From Eggerthellaceae bacterium (GTDB lineage Bacteria > Actinomycetota > Coriobacteriia > Coriobacteriales > Eggerthellaceae): a stretch of DNA of 5,302 bases. Of this stretch, positions 1 to 5,302 are shown one piece after another; positions within the stretch are counted from its first letter, which is position 1; every line of letters starts with the position of its first letter. The position numbers were made by a program, and so were the translations under genes. The DNA lies in NCBI GenBank assembly GCA_017459485.1, contig JAFUCW010000219.1, forward strand, positions 1 to 5,302, written 5' to 3'. A model generated the notes under the pieces. The model made no database searches and was not told where the DNA came from. It saw only the letters and a program-made list of their open reading frames with translations.

Positions 1-977
1 AGATCGAGCTGTTTCCAGGGGTTGAACGCCGTGTCCATGTCTCCTATCGGCAATGCGGTCAAGACCATGCCGCCGCTGAAGTTGCCAGGACCGCCCGGCT
101 GCGCGACGACGTTGTCCTCGACCACGCCCAGCGCAATGTCGCCATGGAAGAACAGGCCGCCATTGCCCGTACGGTGCAGGCGGTTGCGTGCAACAAGGAA
201 GTGGTGGTTGTTCCCTATGAGCACAATGCCCTTGAATGGCGTGAAGGAGATGTCGTTGTCGGAAATGACCAGATTGCTGCTGGACTTCACGAATATCGGC
301 CACTTGAACAGCGTTATCGAAAAGCCCGACACTTCCGCTCCGTCGACTCCGTCAAGCAGAATCGCCTTCTCCACTTCTTCACCATCGCTTTGCACCAGGC
401 GAACTCCACTCCCCCGCAACGACGTATGGGAAGGCACCACGATGGTCTCGTCCACGGAAAGCTCGGCGGAGCGCACACGCACCGCGCTGCCCACGTGAGC
501 GTGCAGAAACGCGTTCAGGTCGCTGGCGCAGGCGCCTTCGAAGTCCACGCAGGGGCGCTGGGAAAACGGGCCGACAGCGGCCTTGACGGAATTGTAGATA
601 CGCCGCCAGTGCGCTTCGGGAAACTGGAATGCTTCGGTGTCCAAGCCAAGGGCGCGGATGCGCGCAAGCGACGCCAACGGCTCCACGAACTGCATCTGCT
701 CTGCGCTCGACATGCGCGAAAGCGGGGGCAATGCATAGCGGTCGAGCAGACTGAGGCAATCGAAGTCACCGATCGGCACGCCTCCTTCGCAGGCAACGCG
801 GTCTTGTGGGTCAAGGTAGATGCTTTTCACGACCAGCTGCGATCGAACGATCTGCTGGGCAGCTGGCACAGCGACCTGGTCGTCAACAGCCTCTTCGACC
901 GCCTTTTCCTCAGCCGCGCACGCTTCGCTCCCCTGTTTCACGGCTTTCTTTTCGGATTTCTTCCCTTGGCCGAACAT
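1..977 (-). CDS. Right-handed parallel beta-helix repeat protein (3' end outside the window)
   Basis: The frame opens with ATG at 977 and stays open for 325 codons to the left edge, so the C-terminus is missing. The start is set by an AAAGGAGG ribosome binding site 9 nt upstream. Residues 5-33 are a Lys/Glu/Ala-rich, probably disordered head. Residues about 45-140 form a segment I do not recognise. From about residue 143 to the edge there are short turns typical of pectate-lyase-like beta-helices: LRGSGVRLV (187-195), AEVSGFSITL (214-223), NLVISDNDISF (235-245), FLVARNRLHRTGNGGLFFHG (260-279), GVVEDNVV (284-291). The regularly spaced N/D-x-I/V and G-rich turns are the basis of the call. No signal peptide or membrane segment is visible. 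All five cysteines (20, 63, 74, 143, 150) lie before or at the beginning of the helix. It is the last visible gene of a polysaccharide operon, so a role in binding, trimming or modifying that polymer is plausible but unproven. The fold call is fairly secure; the function is unknown. Confidence 0.85.
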   Translation of the reverse strand, partial: MFGQGKKSEKKAVKQGSEACAAEEKAVEEAVDDQVAVPAAQQIVRSQLVVKSIYLDPQDRVACEGGVPIGDFDCLSLLDRYALPPLSRMSSAEQMQFVEPLASLARIRALGLDTEAFQFPEAHWRRIYNSVKAAVGPFSQRPCVDFEGACASDLNAFLHAHVGSAVRVRSAELSVDETIVVPSHTSLRGSGVRLVQSDGEEVEKAILLDGVDGAEVSGFSITLFKWPIFVKSSSNLVISDNDISFTPFKGIVLIGNNHHFLVARNRLHRTGNGGLFFHGDIALGVVEDNVVAQPGGPGNFSGGMVLTALPIGDMDTAFNPWKQLD

Positions 978-986
978 GGCAGTTGC

Positions 987-994
987 CCTCCTTT
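987..994 (-). promoter_or_regulatory. Strong Shine-Dalgarno of the beta-helix gene
   Basis: On the minus strand this reads AAAGGAGG, nearly the full anti-Shine-Dalgarno complement, with 9 nt before the ATG at 977. It fixes the start codon. The gap between the galactofuranosyltransferase stop and this start (978-1032, 55 bp) contains no promoter or terminator I can recognise, so the two genes are probably co-transcribed. Confidence 0.85.
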
Positions 995-1032
995 GCAAGG
1001 CGCCGTCGAAAGAAACACCAGCGCCAAAACGC

Positions 1033-2856
1033 CTAGCAATCCAGATATTCCAGCCAGAATTCCTGAGACGTCAGCCAATCGCGTGCAGCAGCGTAGCGCG
1101 CCTCGACCTCTTTGTGACGCTTTTCGTAGTCTTTGGTGATTGCTTTGTAGCGCCTGATCAGATAGTCGAACTTCTTCTTGTCTTTGGTGCGCCACACGCC
1201 CTTGGTATCAAGGCGATTCACCACCAGCACGCGATTGCGGAACCGGTAGCGCATGCCTGCGTATTCGTTGGGATCGTCGCGCACGGCGATGGGCTGCTTT
1301 TTCTGGAAAAAGGGCGGCAGCAGGCGCTGGCCGTTGTAGGTGAACGCGTCGATGCTGCGCTGCATGGGCGTGCGGCCTTTGGAGACCTCAAGGCGGTCGA
1401 GGCTCATCCCGGTCAGGTCAAGCGAATCCAAGTCGACGAACTTCTCCACCTTGGCGCTTTCGGCCTTCAGTATTTGCTCGCAGCGGTTCTGGGCAATGAA
1501 TTCCGGGCCGCGCAGGAAATCCTCCACCGCGTCGAGCAGCAGCTCGGCGCTGCCATAGTTGAACTTCTTGATTTCGCGCTTGAAGTTCTCGTGGAACTTC
1601 CACTTCATGTAGTCCACACCTGGGCATACGCCCGTGGTCGCCTGGATGATCAGGCAATTGCGCATGCCGCAATAGCGCTCGTAGAAGGGGCTGTAGCGGT
1701 CGACGAAGTCCTCGTGCCACACGTTGATGCCATTCATGGTCATGAACTTCGGCGCGCACCGCTGACCATACTCGGCGTCGTCGTAGCGAATGAACAGGGG
1801 CAACGGCAACCCTTCGCGCTCGATGGTCGTGCGCGGAATGCAGCAGTACCAAAACGCCGCGTACATGTTAGTGCGATGCGGCAGGTCGTCTTCGTTGCGC
1901 AAGATGTCGTTGATCAAGTCCATGTTCCACTGCGGCTTGACGGCACCGAATTCGCCCTGCGCGTCCGCGTAGCCTATGTCTTCGATCTGGATTTGCTGGG
2001 CACCCAGCGAAAACATGGCGCCCGAGACGAAGGCTTCGGCATACTCGTCGTTGACCAGCGTGAGCAAGGTGTAGGTGCGCCGGATGCTCTCTGCAGAGAA
2101 CTCGACGTCGTCGTCCATAATGAGCACGTGCGTGACATGGTCGTCCAGACGCAGCGCTTCGATCATGCCGCGCGCAAAACCGCCCGATCCGCCCACGTTC
2201 TTATTCGGGAACACGTAGACACCGTCGCCCGAAAGCTCTTCTGCATCGAGCGTCTTGCCGTTGTCGACCACGATCATCGACGCGTGCTCTGCAATGGGCT
2301 CGCTGCATCCGCGGATCTGGTTCTTGAACAGGTCAATGTTCGCCGTAACGTACTCTTCTTTCTTGAACGTGGTAGTGGCAATGGCCAGATGCACGTCATG
2401 GAGCATCGCAGGGTCGATTTTGGAGTAGTAGCAGCCGCTCTTTATGGTCACAAAGTCGAACGTGACCAGTTTAAACGAAAGCAGCTCGGCCTCCGAATCC
2501 GGGAATTCGAACTCCACCGTAGTGAATTCGTCGGGGCTGTCGAAGCGCACCTTGCCAAGCGACTCGATGCGCAGGCCCACGGGGCGCTTGTGGATGCCCA
2601 TGAACTCAAGTTCGCCGCTCCCCTTCACTTCCAAGCGGAAGTGCACGTTGTCGATGTCGGTGTAGAGCCGCCACTTCTTGTTGGAAAACGAATTGAAGTA
2701 CGTACTGAAATTGTAGTCGGCATAGGGCATGAACGTGGAGCCGCCCCGCTCTTCGTCAGTGGTCATGGGGCTCGGAGAGAAGTAATAGAGATTCCTGAAG
2801 TTGTTGAACCGTTCGTTGTTCTCCAAAAGCAGATTCGAAAGCGTGTAGTCGATCAT
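1033..2856 (-). CDS. GlfT2-like galactofuranosyltransferase (GT2, GT-A fold)
   Basis: A complete 607-residue protein, close to the length of mycobacterial GlfT2 (about 637), which polymerises galactofuranose from UDP-galactofuranose in the arabinogalactan pathway. Residues 1 to about 150 are beta-rich and aromatic, matching the N-terminal beta-barrel of that family. The GT-A domain follows: HLAIATTTFKKEEY (156-169), IVVDNG (195-200), NKNVGGSGGFARG (218-230), and the metal-binding DDD at 248-250 in VLIMDDDVEFS. The acceptor side has FWYCCIP (335-341), GLPLPLFIRYDDAEYGQR (349-366), whose Asp359/360 is the likely catalytic base, and WHEDF (380-384), whose His381 is the likely metal ligand. Residues from about 400 form the mixed helical C-terminal region, ending in a Lys/Arg-rich coil (about 555-590). 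All expected catalytic residues are present, so it is probably active. ATG 2856 is chosen over upstream starts because of its ribosome binding site. No transmembrane helix is seen; it is probably a peripheral enzyme on the inner membrane face. The exact linkage made, and whether the donor is really Galf, remain inferences. Confidence 0.9.
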   Translation of the reverse strand: MIDYTLSNLLLENNERFNNFRNLYYFSPSPMTTDEERGGSTFMPYADYNFSTYFNSFSNKKWRLYTDIDNVHFRLEVKGSGELEFMGIHKRPVGLRIESLGKVRFDSPDEFTTVEFEFPDSEAELLSFKLVTFDFVTIKSGCYYSKIDPAMLHDVHLAIATTTFKKEEYVTANIDLFKNQIRGCSEPIAEHASMIVVDNGKTLDAEELSGDGVYVFPNKNVGGSGGFARGMIEALRLDDHVTHVLIMDDDVEFSAESIRRTYTLLTLVNDEYAEAFVSGAMFSLGAQQIQIEDIGYADAQGEFGAVKPQWNMDLINDILRNEDDLPHRTNMYAAFWYCCIPRTTIEREGLPLPLFIRYDDAEYGQRCAPKFMTMNGINVWHEDFVDRYSPFYERYCGMRNCLIIQATTGVCPGVDYMKWKFHENFKREIKKFNYGSAELLLDAVEDFLRGPEFIAQNRCEQILKAESAKVEKFVDLDSLDLTGMSLDRLEVSKGRTPMQRSIDAFTYNGQRLLPPFFQKKQPIAVRDDPNEYAGMRYRFRNRVLVVNRLDTKGVWRTKDKKKFDYLIRRYKAITKDYEKRHKEVEARYAAARDWLTSQEFWLEYLDC

Positions 2857-2861
2857 GGATG

Positions 2862-2872
2862 CCTTTCCTTTT
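2862..2872 (-). promoter_or_regulatory. Ribosome binding site of the GlfT2-like gene
   Basis: The minus strand reads AAAAGGAAAGG, giving an AAGGA core 9 nt from the ATG at 2856 and a second AAAGG core 5 nt away. The frame is open upstream as far as a TTG at 3006, but that extension would add 50 residues (rich in Ala, Gly, Arg, Cys) unlike the family N-terminus, so this site decides the start. Confidence 0.75.
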
Positions 2873-2910
2873 GTCCCAGCAGCAGCAAGCGCTGCAGTCC
2901 ATCGGCTAAA

Positions 2911-2916
2911 ATTGTA
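2911..2916 (-). promoter_or_regulatory. Possible -10 element before the GlfT2-like gene
   Basis: The minus strand reads TACAAT, one mismatch from TATAAT, 54 nt upstream of the ATG at 2856, in the largest gap between genes of the window. It is followed by an AT-rich TTTTAG, while the stretch upstream is very GC-rich. No good -35 hexamer is found at 16-18 bp spacing (CCTCTG at 17 bp), nor an extended -10 TG. It could be an internal promoter giving separate expression of the last two genes, or a chance match. Confidence 0.3.
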
Positions 2917-3027
2917 CTTCGACGCGCCGCGCGCAGAGGGCGCAACTGCGCATTTTCCAGAAGTGCGCGTGCACCATGCACCTACGCCATGCAGCCCTTT
3001 GCACAAACGCCCCGCAACACGGGCCGC

Positions 3028-4269
3028 CTACTCGTTCGCATCCGTTGCGCCTCTCCCCGGCACTTCCCCGAATGCAAACGCAAAAATGCGGTCGGTGGCA
3101 TGCCCGTCGCACGCGCTCATGAACTTCTCGCGAAACGCTTGGATGCGCGCACGGTCGAACTGCTCCGGCGCATCCGCGATCCACGCAGCCATTGACGCGC
3201 TATCTTCGAACACCGGCCCGGGAGCAAGTTCGTCGTAGTCGTAGTAGAAACCGCGCCAGTCGCCATAGTCCGCCCGGTCGGGAGCGAAGAAGCACACAGG
3301 GCGCTCAAACAGTGAAAACTCGAACACGACCGAAGAGTAGTCGGTCACCAGCACGTCGCTTGCGCACAGAAGCCCTTCGATCGACAAGCGCGCATCCCCA
3401 CTCACGTCCACCGCGAAAGCAGCAAGATGGTCGGGAATCGCCGGCGGATGGGACACATAGGGGTGATGGCGCACCACAAGCACCCATTCGTCGCCCAAGG
3501 TGCGTGCGAGCTCTTCCACGTCCAGGTAGTCCGGCCCTTGCGCCTTACGCACGCGCCCGCGAAACGTGGGTGCGTAAAACACAACCTTCTTGCCCACCGC
3601 CTGCGGGACCACCTCTTCCAGCTGGCGTCTGGAACGCTCCTGGAAGCCTTCGTCGAAATACACATCGGTGCTGCTCACGCCCACTGGTTGGACAACCCCA
3701 GGCGCACCGTTTTCCGCACCCAGGTGCATGGCCTCTTCGTAGGCCCACACCACCTCGGGCGCGCTTACCGTAACCAAGTCAAGGTTGCCGTAGAACGGAT
3801 GGCGCAGCTGGTCGGCTCGCGATTCACCGAACAGGCTGTCTGCCGTGCTCATCCCCCATTTCTTGAACGCCCCGCACGCATGCCAAAGCTGCACTACGCG
3901 CGTTTCCTCGCGCAGAGGAAGCGCGCTTACCAAGTCGGACGAATCGCACAAAAAAATGCAGCGGGCCCGTGCGAGCACCGGCACGGCGTTGCGGCAATGC
4001 TTGAAGTAGTCGGACAGGCTGCTTTCTGTGTTGCGCAAGGTGACGAACTGCACGTCGAAGTCCGTTTCGCAGACAAGCCGGTCGTAGGCATGGCGCATGG
4101 CCACCGGCATGACGGATTCCTTGGTCTCCAGAAACACCACGGTCTGCGGGTCGGGGCACGCACGCGCCGCCGCACGGTAGGACCGCGGGAACATCAGATC
4201 CAGAGCAATGTCTTTCATCCACCGCTTGATGCGATATTCGACCTTCGACTGCGGCTTGACCTTCACCAT
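3028..4269 (-). CDS. CDP-glycerol:glycerophosphotransferase family protein (TagB/TagF type)
   Basis: A complete 413-residue protein. This family transfers glycerol-phosphate or a related polyol-phosphate from a CDP-activated donor to lipid-linked acceptors or chains in teichoic acid synthesis. The N-terminus is basic and amphipathic (1-37, with ALDLMFPRSYR at 22-32), typical of membrane attachment in these enzymes; no transmembrane helix is seen. The C-terminal GT-B-like domain shows the family signatures in order: VVQLWHACGAFKKWG (125-139, His130 a likely catalytic residue), KVVFYAPTFRG (228-238), VVRHHPYV (265-272, second essential His), CASDVLVTDYSSVVFEFSLF (302-321) and FFAPDRADYGDWRGFYYDYD (327-346). 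The length is close to TagB-like or single-module TagF proteins rather than a large TagF polymerase, so it could add one unit (priming or side-branch) or polymerise. It starts 17 bp after the preceding glycosyltransferase gene and is surely in its operon. The family is very likely correct; the donor and acceptor are not determined by sequence. Confidence 0.92.
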   Translation of the reverse strand: MVKVKPQSKVEYRIKRWMKDIALDLMFPRSYRAAARACPDPQTVVFLETKESVMPVAMRHAYDRLVCETDFDVQFVTLRNTESSLSDYFKHCRNAVPVLARARCIFLCDSSDLVSALPLREETRVVQLWHACGAFKKWGMSTADSLFGESRADQLRHPFYGNLDLVTVSAPEVVWAYEEAMHLGAENGAPGVVQPVGVSSTDVYFDEGFQERSRRQLEEVVPQAVGKKVVFYAPTFRGRVRKAQGPDYLDVEELARTLGDEWVLVVRHHPYVSHPPAIPDHLAAFAVDVSGDARLSIEGLLCASDVLVTDYSSVVFEFSLFERPVCFFAPDRADYGDWRGFYYDYDELAPGPVFEDSASMAAWIADAPEQFDRARIQAFREKFMSACDGHATDRIFAFAFGEVPGRGATDANE

Positions 4270-4275
4270 GGCAGA

Positions 4276-4282
4276 CTCCGCC
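4276..4282 (-). promoter_or_regulatory. Ribosome binding site of the TagB/TagF-like gene
   Basis: The minus strand reads GGCGGAG with 6 nt to the ATG at 4269. It lies wholly inside the 17-bp gap after the TAG of the upstream gene (4289-4287), which supports co-transcription with no room for a separate promoter. Confidence 0.6.
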
Positions 4283-4286
4283 TAGC

Positions 4287-5302
4287 CTAGTGCCCCGTGA
4301 GCATGCGCATGACGGACTTGGGTGCGTTGCGTTTCACGAACGACTTGGCTGCCTCTTCGGTGCGGTAGAACGCGCTCGATTGCACGCGCTGCACGAACTT
4401 CCGATGCTCCTTGCGCCTTTGGAGCGCGTAGAGGGAAACCAACTGCCCATAGGAGCAGTGGGTCGCCTGGTCAAGGAAGCGGAATCCGTCGGTGGCGCGC
4501 ACGTCAAGCGGCACCTCTTCGCCGTATCCGCCTTCGCCCGCAAACAGCTTCGTGATGGCCTGCTGGAGGCGCATGCCCTCGCGCTCGTAGATCAACGTTT
4601 CAAGGTCGTGCGCCATCAGGTTGAACAGGATTGCCATTGCAGGCGCATGCTCCCCTTCGCCCGATGCGCCAAGCAGGCTTGCCAGGCGTTCGTAGCGATC
4701 GGTGCACATGCGCACCAGGCCCTCTCCGGTGCGGCCCAACTTGATCAAGACCGGAATGCGGTACTCCGCCTCCACAGGCGCGCTCGAAAGCAAGGACACG
4801 AATTCGGCGCGTGCGAGCATCTGGGCCCACACGTCCACGCCGTCGATGTCTTCGCATGTTGCAAGCGCCTCTGCATGGGCGCGCAGGAATGCGGCGTTGA
4901 AGCATTTCCCATAGACAAAGGGGCTCGACACGGCAGCGATGTGCTCCCGACGTTTCGGCGCATAATAATGAAAGGCGCTGGGAACGGGCTCCATGCGCCC
5001 CTTGCGCACATGGGAAAGGTCGGATTCGGCCACGACGATGTCTGCCGCGACGGCATCGGTGGTCTCCAGAGCGTCGCGCACACCAGAAAGGTAGCCCGAC
5101 CCTTTGAACTCCGCACCCGAAACAAGGGGCAGGACATAGGGAGCGCGCGCCGCCTCGAGAGCGCGCACCCATCCTTCAGAGTACGTGCCGACCTGGCCGG
5201 GCAGAAGAACGAACCGCCCGTCGCGCTGTGCGATGTCGCGCACGATCGACGCCGACCGATCGTGCGATTCGCAGTCGACGCAGATGACCTCGAACTCGCC
5301 CA
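4287..5302 (-). CDS. GT2-like glycosyltransferase, divergent active site (5' end outside the window)
   Basis: The frame is open from the right edge to TAG at 4289, giving 337 complete codons; the true start lies beyond 5302. Numbering from the first full codon (5300), residues 3-31 follow the GT-A nucleotide-sugar pattern: EVICVDCESHD matches the family's usual IxVDDGSxD, then RDIAQRDGRFVLL. LPGQVGTYSEGWVRALEAA (33-51) matches the usual G-x-x-x-A-R-N-x-G stretch. YVLPLVSGAEF (55-65) occupies the place of the usual YxxFLDxDD, but the DXD aspartates are absent; only Glu64 is acidic there. YGKCFNAAFLRAHAEAL (about residues 125-141) resembles the later N-K-L-F-R segment. The C-terminal third is helical and ends in a basic tail, suggesting peripheral membrane contact. 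It probably transfers a sugar to the same glycopolymer as its neighbours, or has become noncatalytic. Family membership is likely; donor and acceptor are unknown. Confidence 0.8.
   Translation of the reverse strand, partial: GEFEVICVDCESHDRSASIVRDIAQRDGRFVLLPGQVGTYSEGWVRALEAARAPYVLPLVSGAEFKGSGYLSGVRDALETTDAVAADIVVAESDLSHVRKGRMEPVPSAFHYYAPKRREHIAAVSSPFVYGKCFNAAFLRAHAEALATCEDIDGVDVWAQMLARAEFVSLLSSAPVEAEYRIPVLIKLGRTGEGLVRMCTDRYERLASLLGASGEGEHAPAMAILFNLMAHDLETLIYEREGMRLQQAITKLFAGEGGYGEEVPLDVRATDGFRFLDQATHCSYGQLVSLYALQRRKEHRKFVQRVQSSAFYRTEEAAKSFVKRNAPKSVMRMLTGH
5239..5266. repeat. Perfect 10-bp inverted repeat inside the GT2-like gene
   Basis: CGCACGATCG at 5239-5248 is repeated inverted as CGATCGTGCG at 5257-5266, with an 8-nt spacer. 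It lies in coding sequence for residues around SHDRSASIVRD. Each arm contains the 6-bp palindrome CGATCG. It may be chance in a GC-rich gene, or a protein-binding or mRNA hairpin site; nothing nearby indicates a function. Confidence 0.55.

Larger units (their letters stand above)
2857..3027 (-). other. 171-bp intergenic leader with small hairpins
   Basis: This is the only sizeable noncoding stretch. It holds three short perfect inverted repeats: GCAGC/GCTGC with a 4-nt loop (2882-2895), just upstream of the ribosome binding site; GCGCA/TGCGC with a 2-nt loop (2940-2951); and GTGCA/TGCAC with a 3-nt loop (2969-2981). None is followed by a T tract on the minus strand, so none is a convincing intrinsic terminator of the upstream gene. 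The first would lie in the leader of any transcript starting near the TACAAT at 2911-2916. No RNA gene or riboswitch was recognised. Confidence 0.5.

Noticed and set aside
144..1139. 331-codon plus-strand open frame
   Set aside because: It lies antisense and in register with the beta-helix gene, whose protein shows clear family repeats and a strong ribosome binding site. The plus-strand product resembles nothing known.
2940..2981. Intrinsic terminator after the TagB/TagF-like gene
   Set aside because: The inverted repeats have only 5-bp stems with 2-3 nt loops and lack a following T tract on the transcribed strand.
2857..3006. 50-residue N-terminal extension of the GlfT2-like protein starting at TTG 3006
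   Set aside because: The extension is low-quality Ala/Gly/Arg/Cys-rich sequence without a ribosome binding site of note, whereas ATG 2856 has a purine-rich site at proper spacing and begins a family-like N-terminus.
820..3195. 791-codon plus-strand open frame
   Set aside because: It is in antisense codon register with the GlfT2-like gene and rich in His, Val, Ala, Leu, Gln and Arg, as expected from complementing Asp, Glu and Phe codons. It has no recognisable domain and spans two genes and their gaps on the other strand.
3427..4290. 287-codon plus-strand open frame
   Set aside because: Antisense and in register with the TagB/TagF-like gene, which carries all its family motifs.
1..5302. CRISPR array, tRNA or rRNA gene, insertion sequence, attachment site
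   Set aside because: No regularly spaced direct repeats, cloverleaf-like segments, transposase motifs or terminal repeats were seen; almost the entire window is accounted for by four co-directional genes.

Overview
The window is a compact block of cell-envelope polysaccharide genes from a high-GC bacterium. All four real genes are on the minus strand, so transcription runs from right to left. Composition is GC-rich by eye (roughly 60%), codons ending in G or C dominate, and ribosome binding sites are purine-rich. A GlfT2-type galactofuranosyltransferase points to Actinomycetota. The cysteine content of the proteins is fairly high (about 9-10 in each of the two complete enzymes), which would suit an anaerobic actinobacterium such as a member of the Coriobacteriia. 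This placement is an inference; no rRNA, tRNA or housekeeping gene is present to confirm it.

Layout in order of transcription: (1) 5302-4287, a family-2-like glycosyltransferase whose N-terminus lies beyond the right edge; (2) 4269-3028, a complete CDP-glycerol:glycerophosphotransferase-family protein (TagB/TagF type), 17 bp downstream of gene 1; (3) a 171-bp gap holding a -10-like TACAAT, small hairpins and a clear ribosome binding site; (4) 2856-1033, a complete 607-residue GlfT2-like galactofuranosyltransferase; (5) a 55-bp gap with a near-perfect Shine-Dalgarno; (6) 977-1, the N-terminal 325 residues of a right-handed parallel beta-helix protein that runs off the left edge.

Together the genes suggest assembly of a surface glycopolymer combining galactofuranose residues (GlfT2-like enzyme, UDP-galactofuranose donor) with glycerol-phosphate or another polyol-phosphate (TagF-like enzyme, CDP-activated donor), with an extra sugar transferase and a beta-helix protein of unknown role. 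This is a teichoic-acid-like or galactan-like pathway, not a mobile or defence element. The long open plus-strand frames are antisense shadows of these genes. No CRISPR array, insertion sequence, RNA gene or convincing terminator was found. The points most worth following up are the galactofuranose plus polyol-phosphate pairing, the missing DXD-type acidic motif in the first glycosyltransferase, and the beta-helix protein without a signal peptide.
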